This document shows positions 36,887 through 45,583 of a DNA stretch of 64,000 nt, piece after piece. Every line of letters starts with the position of its first letter. Within the stretch, counting starts at the first letter, position 1. The stretch comes from Firmicutes bacterium HGW-Firmicutes-9 (GTDB taxonomy: Bacteria > Bacillota > Clostridia > Christensenellales > CAG-138), in NCBI GenBank assembly GCA_002841395.1, contig PGZM01000004.1, forward strand, positions 135,842 to 199,841, read 5' to 3'. The translations under genes and the position numbers were made by a program. Below the pieces are notes generated by a model. The model saw only the letters and a program-made list of their open reading frames with translations. It was not told where the DNA came from and ran no database searches.

Positions 36887-38521
36887 ATGAAACTGGAGTT
36901 TTTAGAATATCCCGAACTGGGCAGGAGCATGTATGTGCTCTATCCCGCGGGAGACCGCCTCAGTTGCTATGAGAACACCCTGATCACGATCCTGCGGGAG
37001 GACGCTAGCGACACGCTGCCGAAATCCCTGCTTGCCGATGCAGACTTCTCTACGCTGGCGGATGGACAGCGATTCATTCTGCTGTTTCCAAACCCGATCG
37101 GAGGAAGCTGGAACTGGGAACTCGATCCGGACAAACGGGACGATTTGAACGATGTTGCCGAGCTTGTCCGCCTGTTTAACCATCAGGAAGGGTTTGTCGA
37201 CTGCGGTATCTATCACAACATGCACAACGCGCGGTATTTCATCGGTAGCGGCACGGGCGGGTCACTCCTGCATGCGCTGGCGGCAACGAACCCCGTCAAC
37301 GTCGCGGGTGTCTATACGCTCGGCGGCAAACTTGCTCCGCGCGCAAAGGCGCAATCTGCCGGAGCCGCGGTCTCCGCGATTCTGCGGAATGCGGATGACG
37401 AGTCGCGCGAACTCTTTGTCGCGCTCAATCAGGCGGAGCAAAAGGGCAACAGCCTGTTCGTCAATCCCGTGAACGACGCGGCGTTTGTACTGAACGAGTA
37501 CTCGGAATCCAACGAGATCGCCGCCGCCGTGATCCGCTCCGGCTGGGAACGCCTGTTTTCAAAAGTGTGCAGGCCGAATTGCAGCGAACTCGGCGACATG
37601 GGCTCGCGCACCGTCCGCGACGACTACCGCTTTATCGTGCACGAAAACGACACGCGCCTCGGCGACAACAACGGCGTCGCGCACACATGGTTTGAATATG
37701 TTCCGACCTGTGTAAAAGAAAATCCGGGCAAACCCGTACCGCTGATGCTCTTCAGCCACGGCGGCGCGGACACGCCGGGGAACATCGCCAACACGATCAA
37801 GATGCACGAAATCGCGGAAAAAGAGGGGTTCCTGCTCGTCTATCCGTGGGCGACCGCGCGCTGGGGCTGGAACCAGGATATGGTGCCGGAGCAGCCGGAC
37901 GACGTGGCGTATCTTTTTGCGCTGATCGCGTATATGAAGGGCGCATATGCCGTGGACGACACGCGCGTCTACATCGGCGGCTTTTCCAACGGCTCCGCGA
38001 TGTCGCAGGTATTCGCGATGACAAACCCGGAGATCATCGCCGCCGTGATTGCAGACAACACACGCTTTTGCCAGAACCGCAACACAAAGCCGTTTGCCAT
38101 CGCGGGCTGCAAAAAGCTGCAATACGACTATCGCATGCCGGTGTACTATACCTACGGCACACGGGACATCGAGTATCCCGCCGTGCGCGGCAGCGGGCAA
38201 CAGGTGCAGTATGATTTCTGGAAGTCGTATAACAACATCACCTGCAAGGAAACGCCGTATGTTGCGGACACGGACAGCTCCGGCGTGGGCGTGACAGGCG
38301 ACGTAGTCGAGACGTATTATCCAAATCCGCGCTACCCCGTGCGCAAGTACACAACGCACCGCTTTTTCTCCAACGACCCGGTGCCGCTGAATCTTTATAA
38401 CTATTCGCTTGCAGACGGCAAAGGGCACGACTGCAATCCGGAAGAGGCGTGGCTTGGCTGGAATTATGTAAAGCAGTTCCGGCGGATGGCGGATGGCTCG
38501 CTCTGGATCGAGCATGCCTGA
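36887..38521 (+). CDS. PHB-depolymerase-like esterase with a degenerate N-terminal hydrolase-like domain
   Basis: A 544-residue protein. I chose the ATG at 36887 (CGGAG upstream). The C-terminal half (about 245-544) is an alpha/beta hydrolase with oxyanion MLFSHGGADTPGN, nucleophile Ser367 in GGFSNGSAM and a likely histidine in GKGHDCNPEEAW. The N-terminal half has an elbow-like segment FIGSGTGGSLLHAL in which the serine position (122) is glycine, so it looks like a second, inactive hydrolase domain. Its middle (HTWFEYVP) resembles the three large esterases. No signal peptide. It starts 16 bases after the beta-lactamase-fold gene. Confidence 0.75.
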   Translation: MKLEFLEYPELGRSMYVLYPAGDRLSCYENTLITILREDASDTLPKSLLADADFSTLADGQRFILLFPNPIGGSWNWELDPDKRDDLNDVAELVRLFNHQEGFVDCGIYHNMHNARYFIGSGTGGSLLHALAATNPVNVAGVYTLGGKLAPRAKAQSAGAAVSAILRNADDESRELFVALNQAEQKGNSLFVNPVNDAAFVLNEYSESNEIAAAVIRSGWERLFSKVCRPNCSELGDMGSRTVRDDYRFIVHENDTRLGDNNGVAHTWFEYVPTCVKENPGKPVPLMLFSHGGADTPGNIANTIKMHEIAEKEGFLLVYPWATARWGWNQDMVPEQPDDVAYLFALIAYMKGAYAVDDTRVYIGGFSNGSAMSQVFAMTNPEIIAAVIADNTRFCQNRNTKPFAIAGCKKLQYDYRMPVYYTYGTRDIEYPAVRGSGQQVQYDFWKSYNNITCKETPYVADTDSSGVGVTGDVVETYYPNPRYPVRKYTTHRFFSNDPVPLNLYNYSLADGKGHDCNPEEAWLGWNYVKQFRRMADGSLWIEHA

Positions 38522-38552
38522 CAAACAGCCCGATTGATTGGAGGAGCCCGCC

Positions 38553-39437
38553 TTGGGAAAACTACGCTTTAACTATCGCAGCGAGGTGCTGGGACACTAT
38601 GTCGACATCACCGTCGTCTATCCGACGGATACCTATCGCCTGCCGGAGACGGATGCGCTGAAGAACCGCTCGCACGGACTTCTGATCCGCGAAAAGAAGG
38701 ACTTCTTTGCGCCGGGCATGAAATTCCAGACCGTGTATCTGATGCATGGCGGCGGGGACGACGACACGCTGACCTACCGCTACACCAACGCGGAAGCGTT
38801 CGCGCAGCGGAACCACGTGATGCTCGTTACCCCGAACATTGCGAACAGCTTCGGCGCGGACACGTGTTACGGCGTGCCGTACCAAACCTTTGTCACCGAG
38901 GAGCTGCCGCTCGTGATTCAAACGCTGTTTGCCTCGTCGCCCAGGCGCGAGGACAACTTTATCATGGGCTACGCCATGGGAGGCAACGTTGCGCTCGCCG
39001 CCGCGCTCACGCGGCCGGATCGCTACAGTGCCTGTGTGGATCTCTCCGGCGGAATCGGCATGACGCTCGACGCGGAGACGCTGAAAAACGAGCTGAACAG
39101 CGAGCATTTTTCGAAGTTTTTCCCGCTCTATGGCGCGTCATTCGGCAAGGCGGAGGATGTAGTTGGTTCCCGGTTTGACCTCAAAGCGGTTGCGCTGAAA
39201 AACCGTGAGAAAGGGCTGCCGGAGTGCAAGCTCACCCTCGTCTGCGGCAGCAAGGAGTTCATCCGTGACCGCATGGAAAACGACGCGCGCATTCTCAAGG
39301 AACTGGGGTTCGCGATAGACTACATCGTCGCGGAAGGCTACGATCACGATTTTGTAATGTGGAACGACTATATCGAGATCGCGTTGGATAAAATCCTGCC
39401 GCTCAAGCGCGCGGCGATCTACCCCGAAGAGGCGTAA
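38553..39437 (+). CDS. Esterase-like protein with serine-to-alanine change at the nucleophile (predicted pseudoenzyme)
   Basis: A 294-residue relative of the EstA-type esterases. I chose a TTG start at 38553 because TTGGAGGAG lies directly before it; no ATG is available nearby. The elbow reads IMGYAMGGNVA, with Ala141 (codon GCC) where the family has serine, a change reachable by one base. The histidine region (GYDHDFVMWND) and the oxyanion tract (LMHGGGDDD) are kept. The frame is intact. It may bind acylated sugars without cleaving them. It is the last esterase gene before the YesLMN set. Confidence 0.72.
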   Translation: MGKLRFNYRSEVLGHYVDITVVYPTDTYRLPETDALKNRSHGLLIREKKDFFAPGMKFQTVYLMHGGGDDDTLTYRYTNAEAFAQRNHVMLVTPNIANSFGADTCYGVPYQTFVTEELPLVIQTLFASSPRREDNFIMGYAMGGNVALAAALTRPDRYSACVDLSGGIGMTLDAETLKNELNSEHFSKFFPLYGASFGKAEDVVGSRFDLKAVALKNREKGLPECKLTLVCGSKEFIRDRMENDARILKELGFAIDYIVAEGYDHDFVMWNDYIEIALDKILPLKRAAIYPEEA

Positions 39438-39485
39438 ACAAAGCCGCCAGGCGCGATAAACTGTGTTTTCACGCACTGCGCCGAG

Positions 39486-39514
39486 TTGACGGTTTTGTTA
39501 TTGGCGGTTATATT
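39486..39514 (+). promoter_or_regulatory. Promoter of the YesL-type gene
   Basis: TTGACG at 39486-39491 and TATATT at 39509-39514 have a 17-base spacer. The -10 runs into GGAAT, giving ATATTGGAAT (39510-39519), a string that recurs at 40339-40348 in the next promoter. Confidence 0.6.
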
Positions 39515-39527
39515 GGAATCAGTCGAG

Positions 39528-39561
39528 CGCTGTTTGCAGAGGAAAAAACCTGCAAACAGCG
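39528..39561 (+). terminator. Leader hairpin upstream of the YesL-type gene
   Basis: A 12-bp perfect stem (39528-39539 with 39550-39561) encloses a 10-base A-rich loop. It starts a few bases after the predicted transcription start and is followed by only TTT, so it may be a 5' stabiliser or attenuator, or a terminator for the esterase operon. Confidence 0.55.
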
Positions 39562-39600
39562 TTTGGCGACAAAAAAGAAACAACAAAGGTGGCGTTTGGT

Positions 39601-40224
39601 TTGAACCTGTTTTCTATCAATTCCCCGGTCATGCGCTTTCTTGAGCGCGTGTTCGATATTATCGTACTAAATCTCATGACGCTTATTTTGTGCATCCCGA
39701 TTGTGACCGCGGGCGCTGCCATGACCGCGCTGTATAAAACGCTCTTTGACATTCGCCAGGAGAAAGGGCGCACGGTGATTGGGTTCTGGCAGACGTTCCG
39801 TGCAGAGTTCCGTCCGGCGATGCTGCTGGGGATTCTTACGCTTGTCGCAACCGCGGCATACGGCGGCTATCTCTTTTTGCTCTACCCGCAGCTCGCGGCG
39901 GAGCGCGGCTGGGCCTGGATCACCGTCGCTGCCATCGGTGCCTTGTTCTTTTTCCCGATGACGTTCATCTTTCCGCTGTTTGCAAAGTTTGAAAACACGG
40001 TGAAAAAGACCATCGTCAACGCGTTTTATATGAGCATTCGGCACCTTCCGGTGACGCTGATCATGCTCGTAATGCAGGCGGCCTGGCTGGTCGCGATGTT
40101 TCTTGTGCCTGCGCAGGCGCCGGTTATTCTGCTTGCGTGGTTCTTCTTCGGCATTGCGCTGCCCGCCTACCTCGGCAGCGGACTGTTCTTGCGGGTGTTC
40201 AAGCAGTATGCGGAGCTGGAGTGA
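39601..40224 (+). CDS. YesL-family (DUF624) membrane protein
   Basis: A 207-residue protein with about five membrane helices. I read a TTG start at 39601 because AAAGGTGG precedes it at good spacing and the protein then begins NLFSINSPVMRFLERVFD, as in family members; a GTG at 39589 is the alternative. The segment MTLILCIPIVTAGAAMTALYKT is the DUF624 hallmark. These proteins are found next to YesM/YesN systems and sugar ABC operons, but their function is unknown. The kinase gene follows after a promoter in the 175-base gap. Confidence 0.85.
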   Translation: MNLFSINSPVMRFLERVFDIIVLNLMTLILCIPIVTAGAAMTALYKTLFDIRQEKGRTVIGFWQTFRAEFRPAMLLGILTLVATAAYGGYLFLLYPQLAAERGWAWITVAAIGALFFFPMTFIFPLFAKFENTVKKTIVNAFYMSIRHLPVTLIMLVMQAAWLVAMFLVPAQAPVILLAWFFFGIALPAYLGSGLFLRVFKQYAELE

Positions 40225-40314
40225 CGGATCAAAGAGAGCCGGATTACGAGCAGACTGTTGAAAACGAGTGCATCTGTTTCCAAAACGGGACATCTTGACC
40301 CGCACAAATTGAGT

Positions 40315-40343
40315 TTAACCAACAAAGGCGTTATTCTAATATT
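40315..40343 (+). promoter_or_regulatory. Promoter of the second two-component system
   Basis: TTAACC at 40315-40320 and AATATT at 40338-40343 are 17 bases apart and run into GGAAT, the same arrangement as the promoter at 39486. An alternative reading is TTGAGT (40309) with TATTCT (40332). Confidence 0.4.
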
Positions 40344-40399
40344 GGAATGATCTACCCATCTTGTTTGCCGATCCGAACCGATCCCGGAAAGGCGCACAC

Positions 40400-42115
40400 A
40401 TGAAAAAACGCGCATTTGTCCGTCAAATCATCCTCTATCTGGCTGCGTTGGTGATGCTGCTGGCCGTGGTGCTGGTGGTATACGCCGCGTCGTCTTATTC
40501 TATTTTGCGCGCCGAAATTGAGCAAAGCGCGGAGAATTTTCTTCAGGTGTACGGCGGCGAGCTCAAGAGCCGCGTGCAGCAAATGGATCGCATTTTGCAA
40601 AATCTGCTGGTGCAGAACTATAACGAGCTACAGATCATACGGGGTCCCGATGAATCCAAGCGCGTGTATGCCGCGCTGAGCATCAAGAGCTACATTGCGG
40701 ATTTGTTGCGCAGCGATGATACCGTAGGCGCGATTGTGGTTGCGGACGAGCGATACGACGTCTGCGTGGATGCCGCCGCGACGACGCTGAACTACTGGGA
40801 TCGCGACGCGATGCGGGAATATGCCCTTGCCTGCGCGCACGGGCTGGAGCTGCCGGTCGGCTGGTTGTTTATCACGCTCAACAATCGCACATATCTTGCC
40901 AGAAGCTACATCTACAGCGGCCGAACGGTCAGCGCGTTTACCAGCACGGACGACGTGCTTGCGACCATCCCGCCGGGGGATTATGGCGAGCAGACGTTTG
41001 TGCTGACGGACGCGGAACACATCGTCGCCGATGCGACGGGTGAGCCGCTACCGATGCTGGAGATGGGGCAGCAGATGAATGTCGCCTCCTCGGCGCGGAC
41101 ACTTGTGGTCAGCTATTCGGTCTACCCCAACCAGATTCTCCTGCACTCGGTGGTGCAGAATCTCTCCGTTTGGCGGCAGATTCGAAGCAGCACGGCGGTT
41201 GCGCTGGCGACCATCGTGTTTACGATCTTCTTCGGCTTTTTGATGATCCGCTATGTCACAAAACAGATGATCCAGCCCATGAAGGTCATCACCGGCGGCA
41301 TGGAGCGCATCGATAAGGGAGAATACGATCTTCGCATCGAGGGCGAGTTTGAGACGAGCGAGTTTTCGCACCTGAAAGAGACCTTTAACAAGCTCATGGA
41401 CGAGATCGTCAACCTTAAGATCCAGAGCTACGAAAAGATCATCTCGCTCAAGGATATGGAGCTTCGCAGCATCCGCTTGCAGATCAAACCGCACTTTTTC
41501 CTCAACGCCATCAGCACGCTTTCGAGCATGAACAGTCAGGGACGTGGCCAGCAGATTAAAGGCTATGTGGAGTCGCTGAGTAAAAACATACGTTATATGT
41601 TCAAGTCCGGCCTGCATACGGTCACGGTCAAAGAGGAGATTCGCCATATCGAGAACTACTTCGATATGCAGGCGTTTAAATATCCGAACTGCGCGTTCTA
41701 TTTCATCGATTTGCCTGCAGAGCTGGAGGGTTGGCGTATTCCGCAGATGCTGATTCAGACGTTTGTGGAAAACGAGTTTAAGTATGCGATCTCTCTGGAA
41801 ACCGTGCTGACGGTCATCATCAAGGTCAGCCTGAGCGAACGAAACGGGCAAGAGATGCTGCTGATCGAGATCGAGGACGACGGTAAGGGCTATCCGCGCG
41901 ATGTGCTACGCTATATGAACGGGCACGGCAAGCCGCGCACGGAGGATGGTTCCCGCGTGGGACTCTGGAGCGTCAAGCGCATGATGTCGCTGATGTACGA
42001 GCGGGACGACCTGCTGGAATTGAAGAATATCGAACCCCACGGCTGCCTTAACCGAATCTGGGTGCCGGCGGAGCCCGTGCATGAGTTCACGGACGAAGCG
42101 GAGGCGGCGGAATAA
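40400..42115 (+). CDS. YesM-type sensor histidine kinase
   Basis: A 571-residue membrane kinase; the ATG at 40400 follows GGAAAGGCG. Helices at about 10-32 and 260-285 bracket an extracellular sensor region. A HAMP linker follows, then the His_kinase box with LQIKPHFFLNAI, and a HATPase_c domain with IEIEDDGKGY and VGLWSVKRMM. It is paralogous to the kinase at 12851 and shares the HFFLN form of the phospho-acceptor box. Its partner is the response regulator 33 bases downstream. By position it should sense the sugar handled by the esterase island. Confidence 0.9.
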   Translation: MKKRAFVRQIILYLAALVMLLAVVLVVYAASSYSILRAEIEQSAENFLQVYGGELKSRVQQMDRILQNLLVQNYNELQIIRGPDESKRVYAALSIKSYIADLLRSDDTVGAIVVADERYDVCVDAAATTLNYWDRDAMREYALACAHGLELPVGWLFITLNNRTYLARSYIYSGRTVSAFTSTDDVLATIPPGDYGEQTFVLTDAEHIVADATGEPLPMLEMGQQMNVASSARTLVVSYSVYPNQILLHSVVQNLSVWRQIRSSTAVALATIVFTIFFGFLMIRYVTKQMIQPMKVITGGMERIDKGEYDLRIEGEFETSEFSHLKETFNKLMDEIVNLKIQSYEKIISLKDMELRSIRLQIKPHFFLNAISTLSSMNSQGRGQQIKGYVESLSKNIRYMFKSGLHTVTVKEEIRHIENYFDMQAFKYPNCAFYFIDLPAELEGWRIPQMLIQTFVENEFKYAISLETVLTVIIKVSLSERNGQEMLLIEIEDDGKGYPRDVLRYMNGHGKPRTEDGSRVGLWSVKRMMSLMYERDDLLELKNIEPHGCLNRIWVPAEPVHEFTDEAEAAE

Positions 42116-42148
42116 TAAATCACACAACACACAAAGGAGGTGCGGCGT

Positions 42149-43732
42149 ATGCGGCTTTTGATTGTCGATGACGATGTCCCGACCGTAGAGACGGTTTGGG
42201 ATTCCATCGCGTGGCGCGACATCGGCATTACGGAAGTCGAAATCGCGCACAGCGTATCCCAGGCGAAAGCGATCATTGAGCGAAACCCCGTCGATATCAT
42301 CATCAGCGATATCGAGATGCCGCAGGCATCGGGGCTGGATTTGCTCGCGTGGATTCGCGGACGCGGCGAGGAGACGGAGTTTATCCTCCTGACCTGCCAC
42401 GAACGATTTGACTATGCCGCGCACGCGATCAAGCTCGACGCCGCGGAATACCTCGTCAAGCCCTTTGATCCGGAGATCATGCAGCTTTCTCTCAAGCGCG
42501 TCGTCACCAAGATTGCAGAGGCGCAGCGCCTCCGCGAAAAGAGTGAGTACGGCGAATGGCACAGCAAGAATCTGCGGCAGGAGCAGCTCTATTTCTGGCT
42601 ATCGCTCTACAGCGGCATTGTTAGCAGCGGGCACGAATCGATCAAAAGCGAAATCGCGGCGCGCAAGCTGCCCATCGATACCAAGCAGAAATTTCGCCTG
42701 ATCATCACAAAGATTACGGACTATGAGCGGCCGCTGGAGGACATCGGCAACGATTTGTTTTTCTTCTTGTTGGAGAACATCCATTCCGGCCTGATCTGCC
42801 AATCGGATGAAAACGAGAGCGTTGTGCGTCGCGTTGGCGAAACGGGGCTTTGGTTCATGACGACCGTTCCCGACGCGCCGGAGGAAGAGCTGATCGCCCG
42901 CTGCGAGCAGGTGATTGGAACCTGCGCCGAGCGCGCACGTGTCAAGGCGACCTGCTGCATCGGCTGTGCCTGTGCCATCGAAGAACTGCCGGAGAAGCAC
43001 CATCAGCTGCACCGTATGATTCAGCAAAGCGCGGCGTTTTACGGGCAGGCGTTTTCGGAGAGCGGCGCGCTGGGCGCGTCCTGCGGCGAACCGGTGATTC
43101 TCGATTTGGAACGCCTTGAAAAATGGCTTGTCGATCGCGATAAGATGTCGCTGATGACATACATCAAAGATGTGCTCAAGATCAGAACCGACAACCGTAC
43201 GCTCAATGAGCGGAGCTTGTTTTTGATGAAGCAGGAGATTTTACAGGCGGTCTACGGGTATCTTTCGGAGAGCGGGATACAGGCGACGCTCTTGTTCCAC
43301 GACGAGAACTCGATGCGCTTGTCCGATCTTTCGACGCAATCGGCGGTCGATATGATCCGCTGGGTGAACTATCTATTGGAGCGCGCGTACGAGTATGAGG
43401 AAGAGGTGCGGAAGGCAAGCGGCCTTATCGAGCGCATCAACGCCTATGTGCATGAGCACTACAGCGAGCAGCTCGACCGAAACGAGATCGCCGGGGCATT
43501 CCACCTTGCGCCCGAATACCTCGCCAAGCTCTATAAAAAGAAGACAGGCGTCTATCTCAAGGACTACATCCGCGAATATCGCGTTGAGCAGGCAAAGCGG
43601 CTGCTGCGGGACAAAGACGTGTTGGTCAGCGATGTCGCAGGCGCGGTCGGGTTTGACAACTTCAGCTATTTTTCCACGATATTCCGCAAGTATGTCGGCG
43701 TGACCCCGAACGAATATCGAAAGGGAGATTAA
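42149..43732 (+). CDS. YesN-type response regulator with AraC DNA-binding domain
   Basis: A 527-residue regulator; the ATG at 42149 lies behind AAAGGAGGTG. The receiver domain has the acidic pair in LLIVDDD and the phospho-acceptor in IIISDIEMPQ. The linker of about 300 residues is followed by the AraC domain (about 425-525) with EIAGAFHLAPEYLAKLYKK and VAGAVGFDNFSYFSTIFRK. It probably activates the esterase island or the LplBC-type importer. The gene ends just before several hairpins. Confidence 0.92.
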   Translation: MRLLIVDDDVPTVETVWDSIAWRDIGITEVEIAHSVSQAKAIIERNPVDIIISDIEMPQASGLDLLAWIRGRGEETEFILLTCHERFDYAAHAIKLDAAEYLVKPFDPEIMQLSLKRVVTKIAEAQRLREKSEYGEWHSKNLRQEQLYFWLSLYSGIVSSGHESIKSEIAARKLPIDTKQKFRLIITKITDYERPLEDIGNDLFFFLLENIHSGLICQSDENESVVRRVGETGLWFMTTVPDAPEEELIARCEQVIGTCAERARVKATCCIGCACAIEELPEKHHQLHRMIQQSAAFYGQAFSESGALGASCGEPVILDLERLEKWLVDRDKMSLMTYIKDVLKIRTDNRTLNERSLFLMKQEILQAVYGYLSESGIQATLLFHDENSMRLSDLSTQSAVDMIRWVNYLLERAYEYEEEVRKASGLIERINAYVHEHYSEQLDRNEIAGAFHLAPEYLAKLYKKKTGVYLKDYIREYRVEQAKRLLRDKDVLVSDVAGAVGFDNFSYFSTIFRKYVGVTPNEYRKGD

Positions 43733-43784
43733 CAACCGAGCTGCATAAAAAACAGGCGCGATGATACGCGCCTCCAAAAATTGC

Positions 43785-43818
43785 GAAAGACGCTCATTCG
43801 GGGGAAAGAGCGTCTTTC
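43785..43818 (+). terminator. Hairpin terminator region after the second two-component system
   Basis: An 11-bp stem (43785-43795 with 43808-43818) lies 53 bases after the stop. A shorter GC-rich hairpin (AGGCGCG/CGCGCCT, 43754-43773) precedes it. Neither has a long T-run, so termination may be shared with the next hairpin. The rest of the 316-base gap shows no gene. Confidence 0.55.
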
Positions 43819-43976
43819 TAAATGCATGGTATGAATCTTTTTAGGGATTGGGACATACCCGGGTAGGTGTGTGGTGTATACCATGCAAGCTTGATGTACT
43901 TGCATCATAGCAGGTTTAAACGCAAAATACCATGAAGAAATTGTGAAATTTATACACGAGATTCGCGGAAACAAAA

Positions 43977-44008
43977 GCCGGAAACGTTGCGTTATCCGGC
44001 GGTTTTTT
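43977..44008 (+). terminator. Rho-independent terminator
   Basis: GCCGGA (43977-43982) pairs with TCCGGC (43995-44000) and is followed by GGTTTTTT. It is oriented to stop transcription coming from the response regulator before the convergent gene. Confidence 0.7.
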
Positions 44009-44048
44009 AATATGCGTCATGCGGACGTGCTCGGTTGAATAAAACGGA

Positions 44049-45359
44049 TTAATCTGCTTTGTTTACTACATCAACCGGTTGATTGCTCTCCACCTTCACA
44101 GGGATGCCGAGCTTGACGAGCCGCGTGAAGAAAACCCGCTCCAAAACCGGGTCTGAGATGGTGCGCGTGAAGCTGATGCGCAGCTTGCCGCCATAGGTCA
44201 GCATCGCCGCGCAGACGCGGTTTCGATGCAGCGGGCCAATGATGACGTCGAGCCTGCGCACGTATTGTGCCATTTCTTCCGGCAGCGTCGCGATGCCAAG
44301 GTTGCTCAGCGTAGACGAGGAAAGCACATCTCCAACCTGCGAATAGATGTATTTGAGCATGATGTTTTTCAGAAACAGCGGCATCAGGCGGACAAAGACA
44401 TTCTGCTCAGAGCGGACGTTCGTCGTGATTTTGACGTTGAGGAGCTTTTTTGTTGCCTCCATCGCCATGGTGTGGTGCACGATCTGCAGCGTTTCGTCCA
44501 GCGTGTATTCGCCTAGGCGCGAGTCGATGCCGGGGTTGATATAGTTCGCGAAATTCCGCAGGGTCTTGCTGGGAAACATGCTTCTGAGATTGACCGGAAC
44601 GTTGACCTTCACGGGGCGATAGTTCCGCGCATGGCGTACGCGGGCGCGTTGCACCTCGTCGATGGATAAGATCATGACTGCGGCGAGATACTCCGTGACG
44701 CTCACGTTTTTCTCGCGCGCTTTGGCGAGCACGGCGGCAGCATCGACGGAACCGGACGTGATGTGAACGAAACCGTCATGCTCATATTGTCCCTTGATGT
44801 GATACGCCTTCACTTCTTTTCTGGACTGCGTGATCTTGCCGGAGTATTTTGCGAAGCTATCCTCGGTTTCCTCGGGCTTCGGGCTTTCTTTACAGTCGAG
44901 AATTCGATCTCCGCGGGGAATATTCGCGCCATATTTGAGCCGGAGGTATTCGGCAACCAGTGTTTGCAGATACACAAGCCCGCCCGTGCCGTCCGTAAGC
45001 ACGTGGAAAAACTCCACCGCGATTCTGTTTTCATAATAGCGCGTACGCAGACAGAACCCTCTGCTGCCGACGAAGCGCATCCGGACGCACGGGTTTGCGA
45101 CATCCTTTTCGATGGGCGGAAGATCATCGCTGTGTTCCAGATAAAACCAGAACAGCCCGCGTTTAAGCTTGCTTGCGTACAACGGAATCCGCTGGAGCGC
45201 CCGCTTTTGTGCGATCTCCAGAATATCCACGTCGATGGGCTCGGTCAGCGTCGCGGAGAGCCGGAAGAGCGCGGTCCATCGCGTATTCATCGTCGCGGGA
45301 TAAATCAGCGCGGCGTTATCCAGTTTTGTCCAAAGTCGGTTTTTGTGCGTATTGGTCAT
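44049..45359 (-). CDS. Condensation-domain-like acyltransferase (alcohol O-acetyltransferase type)
   Basis: A 436-residue soluble protein starting at the ATG at 45359. It carries the HxxxDG active-site motif of the CoA-dependent acyltransferase/condensation superfamily as H119-V-L-T-D123-G124, followed by GTGGLVYL. The N-terminal RLSATLTEPID and C-terminal LRISFTRTISDP segments fit the AATase/WES-type branch. It would transfer an acyl group from acyl-CoA to an alcohol or sugar. A -10 element TATAAT lies on the minus strand at 45459-45464. It is monocistronic. In a region rich in deacylases, an acyl-transferring enzyme is notable. Confidence 0.72.
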   Translation of the reverse strand: MTNTHKNRLWTKLDNAALIYPATMNTRWTALFRLSATLTEPIDVDILEIAQKRALQRIPLYASKLKRGLFWFYLEHSDDLPPIEKDVANPCVRMRFVGSRGFCLRTRYYENRIAVEFFHVLTDGTGGLVYLQTLVAEYLRLKYGANIPRGDRILDCKESPKPEETEDSFAKYSGKITQSRKEVKAYHIKGQYEHDGFVHITSGSVDAAAVLAKAREKNVSVTEYLAAVMILSIDEVQRARVRHARNYRPVKVNVPVNLRSMFPSKTLRNFANYINPGIDSRLGEYTLDETLQIVHHTMAMEATKKLLNVKITTNVRSEQNVFVRLMPLFLKNIMLKYIYSQVGDVLSSSTLSNLGIATLPEEMAQYVRRLDVIIGPLHRNRVCAAMLTYGGKLRISFTRTISDPVLERVFFTRLVKLGIPVKVESNQPVDVVNKAD

Positions 45360-45518
45360 GGATGATTCCTTTGCTTATAAAATCGCCTTGCAGCCATGCC
45401 GGACGGTGGAGAGGATCAAGTCGAGAGATGGCGTGATTGATCTGGTCTTGCTGAAAGCATTATATGCATCATACCGCAAATTTGCCTCAACGGATACCAA
45501 ATGCGGCCAAAGAATGCA

Positions 45519-45548
45519 TTGACGATCCTTTGCGCGGGATACTACAAT
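45519..45548 (+). promoter_or_regulatory. Promoter of the NTF2-like/SDR operon
   Basis: TTGACG at 45519-45524 and TACAAT at 45543-45548 have an 18-base spacer, 36 bases before the start codon. Confidence 0.6.
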
Positions 45549-45583
45549 GAAATCAAGCTATCAAAGAGATAAAGGAGCGGAGC

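Noticed and set aside
43861..43912. Nested short palindromes (GTATAC and ATGCAAG/CTTGCAT) in the gap after the second two-component system.
   Set aside because: They are short, not repeated elsewhere in the window and not linked to a gene start, so no attachment site or riboswitch can be supported.
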